A stretch of DNA of 64,000 nt, from positions 124,001-188,000 of the forward strand of contig CAWAGF010000005.1 of NCBI GenBank assembly GCA_963781675.1. Reading direction: 5' to 3'. Made by a program: the position numbers and the translations under genes. The notes beneath the pieces were generated by a model, which was not told the DNA's origin, searched no databases, and worked only from the letters and a program-made list of their open reading frames with translations. This document shows, piece after piece, positions 44,916 through 52,649 of the stretch; position 1 is the first letter of the stretch, and every line of letters starts with the position of its first letter. Source of the stretch: SCTD01 sp963781675. GTDB lineage: Bacteria; Actinomycetota; Actinomycetes; Mycobacteriales; SCTD01.

Positions 44916-46486
44916 CCCGCACCCTGCCCGCACGCCACCGCGCCCTCTGGGCCACGACGGCGGCGCTCGTTGCCGCAGGCGCGGCCGTCGCCACGACCGC
45001 CGGCGCACAGGTCGCCATCCCCACGCTGACCAGCCCGAACGTCACGCAGATCGCGGGCATCCCCGAGACGGCCGCGATCAGCATGGAGTTCGCCAAGACC
45101 GGCCCGTTCGCGTACGTCTCGAGCATCGACACGATCTCGGTGCTGGACCTGACCGACCCCAGGGACCCGGTCCTGCGCGGCTCGCTGACGCAGGCGCTGT
45201 TCGAGAACGAGTCGATGACCTACGGCGAGCGCCGCGAGGGCGGCGAGCTGACCCGCTTCGTCATCGCCGGCGTCGACCTGCTGCGCGCCTCCACCGACGA
45301 CATCGAGCACGTCAACGTCGACGACGGCCCGCAGATCGCGATCATCGACGTCACCGACCCGGACAACCCCCGTACCCGGTCGATCACCGACATCGGCGAG
45401 ATCACCAGCAGCACGCACACGGTGCAGTGCCTGGACCAGCTCGACTGCCGCTACGCCTACACCGCCGGCGGGCGCAAGGGCTTCTTCTCGATCCTCGACT
45501 TCACCGACCTGGACGACCCGAAGGAGGTCGGCACGGTCTTCTCGCCGGCCGCCGGCCCCAACCCGGTGTTCAGCACCGGCGCAGGCCACTACTGGGACTT
45601 CGACGGCGTCCTCGGCTGGCACACCGGCTCGGGCGGCGCCGCGGCGTTCGACATCAGCAACCCGCTCAAGCCGGTGCTCGTCAACGCCACGAACATGCAG
45701 GGCATCGAGCCCGGCCTGAACGACTTCATCCAGCACAACTCGATGCGCCCGAACGCCAAGGCGTTCAAGCCCGGCGCGCCGCCGTCGGTCGAGAACGGCA
45801 ACGTCCTGCTCGTCACCGAGGAGGACTACGCCAACGACGGCGACGAGATCGCGTGCGACCGGGCCGGCAGCTTCCAGACCTGGTACGTCCCGGACCTCGA
45901 CGGCGCGGCCTACCGGGCCAAGGACCCCGACGGCAAGCAGGTCGGCGTCGGCACCATCTCGCCGCTCGATCAGACGAACGCGCCCGCCGAGTTCGAGGCC
46001 GGCGCCACGCCGCCCGCCACGGCGTTCTGCTCGGCGCACTGGTTCGACTACCACCAGGACGGCTTCGTCGCGCAGGGCTGGTACGGCGCGGGCATGCGCA
46101 TCCTCGACGTCCGCGACGCCAAGGAGATCAAGCAGGTCGGCTACGCCACGGGCCTGGCCACCGAGGTCTGGGACGCCTACTGGGTGCCGCAGCGCGACGC
46201 CGCCGGCGTCGCGATCCCCGGCCAGAAGACCAACATCGTCTACACGGCCGACGCCGTGCGCGGCGTCGAGGTCTTCGAGGTGACGCTGCCCGCCGCGGCC
46301 ACCCCGCCCGGCGACACCGTCCCGCCCGGCGAGCAGCCGCCGGCCGAGCAGCCGCCGACGACCTCCGGGCCGCAGCAGGAGGGCGGCGTCCTGGCCGCGA
46401 CCGGCCTCGGCGTGGCGGTCCCGGTCCTCGCGCTGCTGCTGATGGCCGGCGCCGCCGTGGTCGTCCGCCGCCGCCGGACCGCGTAG
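44912..46486 (+). CDS. Secreted LVIVD-repeat-like protein with LAxTG sorting signal
   Basis: The 524-aa protein has a signal peptide (ending TTAGAQ), then beta-propeller-like repeats of the LVIVD type: AYVSSIDTISVLDLTDPRDP, IAIIDVTDPDNPR, FSILDFTDLDDPKEVG, AAFDISNPLKPVLV and GMRILDVRDAKEIKQVGYAT. A Pro-rich spacer leads to LAATG, a hydrophobic segment and RRRRTA, a sortase-type anchor with Ala in place of Pro. It is probably surface-displayed; the ligand is unknown. It is coupled to mptB by a GTGA overlap. Confidence 0.8.
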   Translation: MTRTLPARHRALWATTAALVAAGAAVATTAGAQVAIPTLTSPNVTQIAGIPETAAISMEFAKTGPFAYVSSIDTISVLDLTDPRDPVLRGSLTQALFENESMTYGERREGGELTRFVIAGVDLLRASTDDIEHVNVDDGPQIAIIDVTDPDNPRTRSITDIGEITSSTHTVQCLDQLDCRYAYTAGGRKGFFSILDFTDLDDPKEVGTVFSPAAGPNPVFSTGAGHYWDFDGVLGWHTGSGGAAAFDISNPLKPVLVNATNMQGIEPGLNDFIQHNSMRPNAKAFKPGAPPSVENGNVLLVTEEDYANDGDEIACDRAGSFQTWYVPDLDGAAYRAKDPDGKQVGVGTISPLDQTNAPAEFEAGATPPATAFCSAHWFDYHQDGFVAQGWYGAGMRILDVRDAKEIKQVGYATGLATEVWDAYWVPQRDAAGVAIPGQKTNIVYTADAVRGVEVFEVTLPAAATPPGDTVPPGEQPPAEQPPTTSGPQQEGGVLAATGLGVAVPVLALLLMAGAAVVVRRRRTA

Positions 46487-46578
46487 CCGCTGCTGCCGCC
46501 GCGGTCGTCCGCTGCCGCCGTGCGGCGTCCGCTGCCAGGCCCGGCGGCGGCACGTGACGCGGCCGGCCCGGGCGGCCA

Positions 46579-46652
46579 CTGCAACCCCAACGCGACACGC
46601 CGTGCGCTCACCTCCGGAGCGGCGTCGGCGGCGTGTCGCGGGTGCGTTGCAG
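46579..46652. repeat. 74-bp palindromic element (copy 1) downstream of the DUF559 gene
   Basis: Two 23-bp arms face each other across exactly 28 bp. Arm 46630-46652 reads GGCGTGTCGCG-N5-GTTGCAG; arm 46579-46601 is the reverse complement of the same pattern. The spacing and arm length are the same as in the copy at 47521-47594, while the centre is unrelated. The 203-nt gene-free gap 46487-46689 contains nothing else I can identify. Confidence 0.75.
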
Positions 46653-46689
46653 CAAGGGGGCACGGTGAGCCGGTCGGCCGGGCGCCGCC

Positions 46690-47451
46690 TCAGCGACCGA
46701 GGGAGACCCGCACCTGACCCACCACCACGTGGGGGCGCGTCAGGACGTCCTCCCACGAGAACCGCAGCACCTTCCAGCCGGCGAGGACGAGGCCGTTGCC
46801 GCGGCGCCGGTCGCTCCGGTAGCTGCTGCGGTCGGCGTGGAAGGCGAACCCGTCGACCTCCACCACCAGGTGTGCCTCCGGCCAGGCGAAGTCCACCCGC
46901 GCGAGCACCGCCCTGCCGGCCCGCACCACGTGCTGCGTCTCGAACGGCCGCAGCCCCGCATCCTCGAACAGCACCCGGGCCAGCGACTCGAGGACCGAGC
47001 CGCAGCGCGGGTCCACCAGCGCCAGCACCTCGCGACAGCGCGGACGTCCGTTCGCCGGCGCCAGCGCCCCGACGGCGTCCACGAGCTCCGGGTACGTCAG
47101 AGCGCCCACGCGCAGGGCGGAGTCCGCCACCGCCACCGCCTCCTCCCGCGGCAGCGTGCGCGCCAGGTCGACGACGGTGCGAGCCGGGCTCGTGACCAGC
47201 AGTCCACCCTTCTCCCGGACGTCGTCCGGCGCCAGGTCCTGCTGGTGCATCCGCACCCCGTCCGCGGCACGCCGGCAGCCCCGCGGCACGGTCACGTGTG
47301 CGCGCGTCGGGGGCCGTACGAGCTCCATGCCCCACCGGAGCGCGGCATCCTCGTGGCTCACGACACCGCCCAGCGACCGCGCGGGGTGCTCGGTCGTGCT
47401 CACGGCAGGGCTCACGGCAGGGCTCAGGGCAGGGCTCATGGCGGGACTCAT
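46690..47451 (-). CDS. DUF559/Vsr-fold endonuclease-like protein bracketed by palindromes
   Basis: The 253-aa protein has an N-terminal AbiEi-like region (LVTSPARTVVDLARTLPREE) and a C-terminal DUF559 nuclease-like domain: FAWPEAHLVVEVDGFAFHAD, RRRGNGLVLAGWKVLRFSWE, a Vsr/restriction-endonuclease-type E-x-D...L-x-x-G-x-x-V-x-R-F-x-W core. The usual N-terminal HTH is not evident; translation appears to start inside a 12-bp tandem repeat encoding Ser-Pro-Ala-x. It lies between two copies of a 74-bp palindromic element, unlike any other gene in the window. Confidence 0.75.
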   Translation of the reverse strand: MSPAMSPALSPAVSPAVSTTEHPARSLGGVVSHEDAALRWGMELVRPPTRAHVTVPRGCRRAADGVRMHQQDLAPDDVREKGGLLVTSPARTVVDLARTLPREEAVAVADSALRVGALTYPELVDAVGALAPANGRPRCREVLALVDPRCGSVLESLARVLFEDAGLRPFETQHVVRAGRAVLARVDFAWPEAHLVVEVDGFAFHADRSSYRSDRRRGNGLVLAGWKVLRFSWEDVLTRPHVVVGQVRVSLGR

Positions 47452-47458
47452 GGCGAGC
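47399..47458. repeat. 12-bp tandem repeat, five units, at the DUF559 gene start
   Basis: Five 12-bp units of the form CTCACGGCAGGG (variants ACGG/AGGG/ATGG) follow one another. Read on the minus strand they encode Ser-Pro-Ala-(Met/Leu/Val) repeats, and both candidate ATGs (47451, 47439) are within the units. Copy-number change would move the start codon without a frame shift. Confidence 0.8.
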
Positions 47459-47469
47459 ACCCTGCGATC

Positions 47470-47484
47470 AGGGACCCGGTCCCT
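47470..47484. repeat. Perfect 15-bp palindrome upstream of the DUF559 gene
   Basis: AGGGACC-C-GGTCCCT. It lies 19 bp before the ATG at 47451 and could be an operator or a small hairpin. Confidence 0.4.
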
Positions 47485-47520
47485 GGATCCCCCGGCAGCA
47501 CGCTGTGGACGGCTGCGCCA

Positions 47521-47594
47521 CTGCGACGCGTGTGCGACACGCCGCAGGCACCGCCGTCTGCGGGTCAGCACGGCGTGTCGCGCCAGGGTTGCAG
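47521..47594. repeat. 74-bp palindromic element (copy 2) upstream of the DUF559 gene
   Basis: Arms of 23 bp at 47521-47543 (complement strand) and 47572-47594 read GGCGTGTCGC(A/G)-N5-G(T)TCGCAG/GTTGCAG and are again 28 bp apart. The first arm has two mismatches to the consensus. Distance between the two copies is 868 bp. Confidence 0.7.
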
Positions 47595-47706
47595 CAGCCG
47601 GCAGCGAGGGCGCGGGGCTCGGCGGGGCGGGCGGGGGCGCTCGGCGGGCGCGGGCGCCGGGGCGTCGGGACGGCGGGGGGTGGCCGCGCGCTGGCAGACT
47701 GCGGTG

Positions 47707-48621
47707 GTGAGCGACCGGGAGCTGGACGCGGCAGGGATCCGCGACCCCGCCCTGCGCGCGTCGTACGAGGCGTGCCGGCGGCTGAACGCCAGCCACGGCA
47801 AGACCTACTACCTCGCGACGCTGCTCCTGCCGGCCTGGAAGCGGCCGTACGTCCACGCGCTGTACGGCTTCGCGCGCTACGCCGACGAGATCGTCGACGA
47901 CCTGGCCAGCACGCTCACCGACGCCGAGAAGGCGGACTGGCTGGTCGGCTGGGGCGAGCAGTTCGTCCGGGACGTCGAGGCCGGCGGCAGCGACCACGAG
48001 ATCAGCCGCGCGGTCGTGGACACCGTCCGCCGCTGGGACGTGCCGATGGCCTACGTCGAGGCGTTCCTGCACTCGATGCGGATGGACCTCACGGTCACCG
48101 AGTACGCCACCTACGACGACCTCATGGAGTACGTCTACGGCAGCGCGGCGGTGATCGGCCTGGAGATGGTGCCGGTCCTCGAGCCCCTGGTCCCCCGCGA
48201 GGTGGCCGACCCGTACGCCAGCGACCTCGGCATCGCCTTCCAGCTGAGCAACTTCATCCGGGACGTCGGCGAGGACCTGCAGCGCGGCCGGGTCTACCTG
48301 CCGATGGAGGACCTCGCGGCGTTCGGCGTGACCCGCGAGCACCTCGAGCACGGCGTCGTCGACGGCCCGGTACGGCGGCTGCTGGCCTTCGAGGTGGCCC
48401 GCACGCGCGAGCTCTACCGCAGCGCGGCGCTGGGGGTGCGGCTGCTGCACCCGACCAGCCGGCCGTGCATCGAGACGGCGCTGCGGCTGTACGGCGGGAT
48501 CCTCGACGAGGTGGAGAAGGCCGACTACGACGTGCTCAGCCGGCGGGTCAGCGTCGGCGCGGGACGCAGGGCGGCGGTGGCCGTCCCGGGCCTCGTGCGA
48601 GCCTGGGCAGCGCGCCGCTAG
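47707..48621 (+). CDS. crtB: Phytoene synthase
   Basis: The 304-aa squalene/phytoene synthase condenses two GGPP to phytoene. It has both aspartate-rich motifs: YADEIVDD near residue 60 and NFIRDVGEDLQRGRVYLP near residue 190, plus HGKTYYLATLLLP and YGSAAVIGLEM. The start is one of two adjacent GTGs (47704/47707). It lies 86 nt before a BNR-repeat protein gene and 112 bp after palindromic copy 2. Confidence 0.92.
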   Translation: MSDRELDAAGIRDPALRASYEACRRLNASHGKTYYLATLLLPAWKRPYVHALYGFARYADEIVDDLASTLTDAEKADWLVGWGEQFVRDVEAGGSDHEISRAVVDTVRRWDVPMAYVEAFLHSMRMDLTVTEYATYDDLMEYVYGSAAVIGLEMVPVLEPLVPREVADPYASDLGIAFQLSNFIRDVGEDLQRGRVYLPMEDLAAFGVTREHLEHGVVDGPVRRLLAFEVARTRELYRSAALGVRLLHPTSRPCIETALRLYGGILDEVEKADYDVLSRRVSVGAGRRAAVAVPGLVRAWAARR

Positions 48622-48673
48622 CAGGAGACCGCTCCTCCCGCGGCGAAGATGGCAGCGACCCCTTGGAGGACCC

Positions 48674-50290
48674 ATGTCCCGCCGCCCCACCGCCGCCGCG
48701 CTCTCCCTGTGCACCGGCGTCGCCCTGGCCCTCCCGGCGCTGGCCGGGTCCTCCGCCGCGATCGCGGCCCCGCCCGCCGCGGCCGGCGGGGCCTGCCCGG
48801 CCCCCGCCCCGCTGACCTTCGCCGACCCGACGTACGTCGACGAGGCGCGCGCCGGCGGCGAGCCGCTGGTGGCCACGCTCCCCGGCGGCCGGCTGCTCTA
48901 CAGCGCGCACGCCGGCACGACGCACTTCTTCGCGCCCCAGGCGCCCGGCGAGGCCACCCCCGCGTTCGTCGAGAACTACACCGGCCAGACCTACATCTGG
49001 ACCAGCGACGACAACGGCAAGACGTGGACCTACCGCGACCGCATCGTCGCGCCCGAGGGCGTCCCGGCCTCCGGCTTCTCCGACCCCGAGGTCGCGATCG
49101 ACAGCGACGGCAAGGTGTACTTCAGCGAGATCAACCTCGCCAACGTCGCCATGAGCAGCAGCTCCGACAACGGCGAGACGTGGAACCTCGAGAACTTCTT
49201 CGGCGCCGTCCTGACCGACCGGCAGTGGATGGAGGCTGACCGCCCCGGGGAGTACTACTTCGTCGCGAACGCCTTCGGCGGCGGCACCGGCATCCCGCCG
49301 AACGTCGGGACCGGCCACTACATCTCCAAGACGACCGACGGCGGCAAGACCTTCACCACCGGCGTCCCGGACACCGAGGGCGGCTCCGGCCTCGGCGACA
49401 TCCGCGTCGACAAGCGCACGGGCACCATGTACGAGGCGCACTACGGCAGCAACGTCCTGTCGATGGCGGCCTTCCGCAAGGCCCGCGACGGCGACCTCAC
49501 CGCCACCGACACGAACACCATCGCCGAGGGCGTCAGCATGCTGGCGCACTGGCCGGCCTTCGACCTCGACCCGGCCGGCAACCTCTACGTGACGTGGGAC
49601 GAGAGCGGCAACGGCGACCGCGACGCCGGCATCTGGTTCGCCAGCTCCAAGGACGGCGGCCGCACGTGGTCCGCCCCGACCCGGGTGAACACCGGCACGA
49701 ACACCGCCATCTGGCCGTGGCTGGCCGTCGGCGACCAGGGCCGCGTCGGGCTCTCCTGGCTCGAGGCCGACGTCGAGCTGCCGGACCACGACGCCGAGAC
49801 GCCCGGCGACCACGGCTGGCGCATGCGGGCCGCCGTGACCACCACCGGCCTGGGCTGCGCCACCTCCACCGTGCCGAGCTTCTCCGTCGCCACGGCCACC
49901 AAGGACCCGCTGCACACCGGCACCATCTGCCAGGGCGGCACGACCTGCCAGGCGATGGCGATCGACCGGCGCCTCGGCGACTACTTCTCGGTCGAGGTGG
50001 ACGGCACCGGCCGCATGTACGTCGGCTACTCCGACACCCGCAAGCAGGGCTCGGTGTCGCTGCCCGGCTTCGTCCGGCAGTCCGGAGGTCCGTCGCTGCT
50101 CGCGCCGAAGTCCGCCCCCGGCACGACGCCCACCGCGACCACCGGCCAGCCGGCGCCTGCCGTCGAGCCGGCCCCGTCCGCCGCCGGCGGCGCGCTGCCG
50201 TCGACCGGGGCCACCGCGCTGCTGCCCTGGAGCGGCGCCTTCCTGCTGCTCGGCCTGGGGCTCGTCGTCCGGCGGCGGCGTACCGCCTAG
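48674..50290 (+). CDS. Secreted BNR/sialidase-fold protein with LPxTG sorting signal
   Basis: The 538-aa protein has a signal peptide (residues 1 to about 32), then a six-bladed beta-propeller with Asp-box repeats: TSDDNGKTW, SSDNGETWN, TTDGGKTFT and SSKDGGRTWS. A Pro/Ala/Thr spacer leads to LPSTG, a hydrophobic helix and RRRRTA, a sortase anchor. The Arg triad and FRIP motif of true sialidases are not evident, so a binding or other hydrolase role is possible. A GGAGG ribosome-binding site lies 5 nt before the ATG. Confidence 0.85.
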   Translation: MSRRPTAAALSLCTGVALALPALAGSSAAIAAPPAAAGGACPAPAPLTFADPTYVDEARAGGEPLVATLPGGRLLYSAHAGTTHFFAPQAPGEATPAFVENYTGQTYIWTSDDNGKTWTYRDRIVAPEGVPASGFSDPEVAIDSDGKVYFSEINLANVAMSSSSDNGETWNLENFFGAVLTDRQWMEADRPGEYYFVANAFGGGTGIPPNVGTGHYISKTTDGGKTFTTGVPDTEGGSGLGDIRVDKRTGTMYEAHYGSNVLSMAAFRKARDGDLTATDTNTIAEGVSMLAHWPAFDLDPAGNLYVTWDESGNGDRDAGIWFASSKDGGRTWSAPTRVNTGTNTAIWPWLAVGDQGRVGLSWLEADVELPDHDAETPGDHGWRMRAAVTTTGLGCATSTVPSFSVATATKDPLHTGTICQGGTTCQAMAIDRRLGDYFSVEVDGTGRMYVGYSDTRKQGSVSLPGFVRQSGGPSLLAPKSAPGTTPTATTGQPAPAVEPAPSAAGGALPSTGATALLPWSGAFLLLGLGLVVRRRRTA

Positions 50291-50299
50291 GGGTTGATC

Positions 50300-50314
50300 C
50301 CCCGCCCTGCGGGG
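50300..50314 (+). terminator. CCCCGC/GCGGGG hairpin after the LPxTG protein
   Basis: A 6-bp stem with a 3-nt loop lies 9 nt after the stop codon and 11 nt before the GTG of the DUF6480 gene. No T-run. It may limit read-through. Confidence 0.35.
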
Positions 50315-50325
50315 ACTCCTAGGAG

Positions 50326-50589
50326 GTGACCGAGAGCAGTGCGGCCGACAGCCGCCAGGACCCCGACCCGTCCGAGACCCCCGGCCTGGGCGCCGGTGGT
50401 GGCACCGACCCCGGTGACACCCCGGCCACCGCCGGTTCGATGTCCGGCACGGCGCCGGACGCGCAGGAGGCCCCGAACATGGGGCCGGTGAGCGGCAACC
50501 GCACCCCGATGTTCATCGCGCTCGGCGTGCTGGCCTTCTTCGTGCTGGCCATCGCCGTCATCACCGGGGCGAGCTTCCTCCCGAGCTGA
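50326..50589 (+). CDS. DUF6480 small membrane protein
   Basis: The 87-aa protein has the family pattern DPDPSETPGLGAGGGTDPGD followed by TPATAGSMSGTAPDAQEAP and one C-terminal transmembrane helix (about residues 62-82). The GTG start is embedded in AGGAGGTGA, so the ribosome-binding site and start overlap; the real start might be different. It overlaps the convergent crtYd end by 29 nt. Function unknown. Confidence 0.75.
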   Translation: MTESSAADSRQDPDPSETPGLGAGGGTDPGDTPATAGSMSGTAPDAQEAPNMGPVSGNRTPMFIALGVLAFFVLAIAVITGASFLPS

Positions 50590-50920
50590 GCCGCCGGCCC
50601 CACCAGACCCACCACGCGAGGGTCTGCACGACCAGCGCGAAGCCGAAAAGCAGGTCCTCCAGCGGTGCGAACACGATGCGCCCGTCGCCGAGCAGCGCGG
50701 GCGTCTGGCCGGCGCGCGAGGTGCTTCCGGTGATGGCGTCGCCGTCGTAGAAGACGATCCCGCGGCCGGTCAGCACGCCGTTGGTGACCAGCTGGAAGAA
50801 GACCACGATGGCGTACGCCGTCCAGAACGCCTTGCGGGTCAGCAGCCGGGTGCGCAGCACGAGCAGGTCGAGCACCACGGTGGCCGCGACGCCGAGCAGC
50901 GCGGCCTGGGTGTAGGTCAC
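50561..50920 (-). CDS. crtYd: Heterodimeric lycopene cyclase subunit (CrtYd/CrtYf type)
   Basis: The 119-aa protein has three hydrophobic helices and the lycopene cyclase domain motif PLEDLLFGFALVVQ. With its partner at 50917-51243 it cyclises lycopene ends (beta or epsilon rings). GTG start overlaps the crtYc stop by 4 nt. A single cyclase pair agrees with monocyclic or bicyclic carotenoids. Confidence 0.85.
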   Translation of the reverse strand: MTYTQAALLGVAATVVLDLLVLRTRLLTRKAFWTAYAIVVFFQLVTNGVLTGRGIVFYDGDAITGSTSRAGQTPALLGDGRIVFAPLEDLLFGFALVVQTLAWWVWWGRRLSSGGSSPR

Positions 50921-51243
50921 GCCTCGTCGCCGACGGTCCAGCCGCGCACGGCGCGCACGGCCTCGAGCGTGAGGATCGCGCACACCGGGATCACCAGGAA
51001 GAACAGCAGCTCCTCGAGCGGCAGCCCGCCGAGCGCGACGCCGGTGACCTGCTCCGGGTCGTAGTCCCAGTGACCGGCCCGGATCGCCAGCACGTCCCAC
51101 ACGACGAACACGGCGACCACCGGCAGCAGCGTCAGCAGCAGCCGGCGCCAGCGCGCGTAGACCCGCGTCCTGAGCACGACCTCCAGCGGAGCGGTGCCGA
51201 CCAGGCACAGCGCCAGGACCACGACGTACGCCAGGTGCCTCAC
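50917..51243 (-). CDS. crtYc: Heterodimeric lycopene cyclase subunit (CrtYc/CrtYe type)
   Basis: The 108-aa membrane protein has three helices, RRLLLTLLPVVAVFVVWDVL, HWDYDPEQVTG and the cyclase motif LPLEELLFFLVIP. It pairs with CrtYd. Its GTG start overlaps the thiE stop by 4 nt, so the cyclase is co-translated with thiamine genes. Confidence 0.87.
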   Translation of the reverse strand: MRHLAYVVVLALCLVGTAPLEVVLRTRVYARWRRLLLTLLPVVAVFVVWDVLAIRAGHWDYDPEQVTGVALGGLPLEELLFFLVIPVCAILTLEAVRAVRGWTVGDEA

Positions 51244-51917
51244 CCGAGCCGGGCCCGGAGCCGCGCGGCGGCCGCGTGCGGGTCGGCGGCCTCCGTCAGG
51301 GCGCGCACGACGACCACGCGGGTGGCGCCCGCCTCGAGCACCTGGTCCAGGGTGGCCTCGTCGATCCCGCCGATCGCGAACCACGGCCGGTCCGTGGTGA
51401 GCCCGGCCGCGAAGCGGGTGAGCGGCAGCCCCGGCGCGGGGCGCCCCGGCTTGGTCGGCGTGGGCCAGGTCGGGCCGACGCAGAAGTAGTCGACGCCGGG
51501 CTCCAGCGCAGCGGCGGCGACCTGCTGCTCGTCGTGGCAGGACCGGCCGACCAGCACGTCGCCGCCGAGGATCCGCCGGGCCGCCGCCACGGGCAGGTCG
51601 TCCTGGCCCAGGTGCAGCACGTCCGGTCGGGCCACCGCGGCGACGTCCGCGCGGTCGTTCACCGACCAGAGGGCGCCGTGCCGGGCAGCCGCCTGGGCGA
51701 CGACCTCGCACAGCGCGATCTCCTGCCTGGCCTCCAGCCCCTTCTCGCGCAGCTGCACGACGTCGACGCCGCCGGACAGGACGGCGTCGAGGAAGTCGGG
51801 CAGGTCCGGGCGGCTCGGGGTGCACAGGTAGAGGCGGGCGTCGGCGAGGCGGGCGCGCCGGGACGCGCCGGTGCTCGCGGCTGCGGCCCGCGCGCCCGCC
51901 GACCCGACCTCAGCCAC
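51240..51917 (-). CDS. thiE: Thiamine-phosphate synthase
   Basis: The 225-aa TIM-barrel enzyme has VDVVQLREK, VNDRADVA, HLGQDDLPV, VGPTWPTPTKPG and AIGGI. It joins HMP-PP and thiazole phosphate to thiamine phosphate. A short Ala/Arg-rich N-terminal extension precedes the core. The GTG start overlaps the thiS stop by 8 nt. Confidence 0.92.
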   Translation of the reverse strand: MAEVGSAGARAAAASTGASRRARLADARLYLCTPSRPDLPDFLDAVLSGGVDVVQLREKGLEARQEIALCEVVAQAAARHGALWSVNDRADVAAVARPDVLHLGQDDLPVAAARRILGGDVLVGRSCHDEQQVAAAALEPGVDYFCVGPTWPTPTKPGRPAPGLPLTRFAAGLTTDRPWFAIGGIDEATLDQVLEAGATRVVVVRALTEAADPHAAAARLRARLG

Positions 51918-52110
51918 CGGCCACCGCCCGCACCAGCTCGAGGCGGTCGCCGTCCTGCAGCTGCACGCCGGGCAGCTCCGAGCGCAGCAGCGCGGTGCCG
52001 TTGTGCTCCACGACGACCGACCCGACGCGCAGGCCGAGCGACGCGATCAGATCGGGCAGCGCGGTCCCGTCGGGCACGTCGGAGGCGCGCCCGTTCACGG
52101 TCAGCTGCAC
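51910..52110 (-). CDS. thiS: Sulfur carrier protein ThiS
   Basis: The 66-aa ubiquitin-fold protein ends in Gly-Gly, the site of thiocarboxylate formation, and has the ThiS start MQLTVNGRASDVPDGTALPD. It supplies sulfur for the thiamine thiazole. No thiG or thiO is present in the window. Divergent from the next gene with 35 nt between starts; no TPP riboswitch fits there. Confidence 0.9.
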   Translation of the reverse strand: MQLTVNGRASDVPDGTALPDLIASLGLRVGSVVVEHNGTALLRSELPGVQLQDGDRLELVRAVAGG

Positions 52111-52145
52111 GGCGCCGAGCCTAGCCGCGGGGCATGATCGCCTGC

Positions 52146-52649
52146 ATGACGGATGCCGAGCAGGACCCGCCCGCGCACGTCCGGCTCGGCAACCGCGCGC
52201 TCGTCGTCGTCGAGGACCTGGTCTACGTCTCGATCGCGGTGCTGCTCGCGGCCGGCGCGCTGGTGCTGGTCGTGCGCGCCGGCCTGGCGCTGGTGGACGG
52301 CGCGCAGCAGGACGGCGCCGAGGCGCTCATCGACACCCTGGACGCGATCCTGCTGATCTTCATCTTCGTGGAGCTGCTCTACGCCGTCCGGATCACGCTG
52401 AAGGAGCGGCAGATCGTGGCCGAGCCGTTCCTCGTCGCCGGGATCCTGGTGTGCATCAAGGAGATCATCGTCCTGGCGGTGAAGAGCCCGACGGAGTACG
52501 TCGAGAAGGGCCCGGAGTTCGCCCGCGCGATGGTCGAGGTGGGGCTGCTCGGCGCGATGGTGCTGGTGCTCGCGGCGGCGGCCGTCGTGCTGCGCCGCAA
52601 GGAGAAGGAGCCGGAGGAGAACTCCGGCACCCAGACGGCCCCCGGCTAG
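52146..52649 (+). CDS. PsiE-like inner-membrane protein
   Basis: The 167-aa protein has four predicted helices (about residues 20-45, 60-80, 88-108 and 125-148). The blocks LIDTLDAILLIFIFVELLYA and VAGILVCIKEIIVLAVKSPT resemble the phosphate-starvation-inducible PsiE family. Start at the ATG of MTDAEQDPP; a CATGAT hexamer 7 nt upstream suggests a leaderless transcript. Function unknown. Confidence 0.7.
   Translation: MTDAEQDPPAHVRLGNRALVVVEDLVYVSIAVLLAAGALVLVVRAGLALVDGAQQDGAEALIDTLDAILLIFIFVELLYAVRITLKERQIVAEPFLVAGILVCIKEIIVLAVKSPTEYVEKGPEFARAMVEVGLLGAMVLVLAAAAVVLRRKEKEPEENSGTQTAPG

Noticed and set aside
47399..47458. Short tandem repeats considered as a CRISPR array
   Set aside because: Units are 12 bp and contiguous with no spacers, and they lie at the start of a coding sequence.
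52111..52145. TPP riboswitch before thiS
   Set aside because: Only 35 bp separate thiS from the divergent gene, too short for a THI element.
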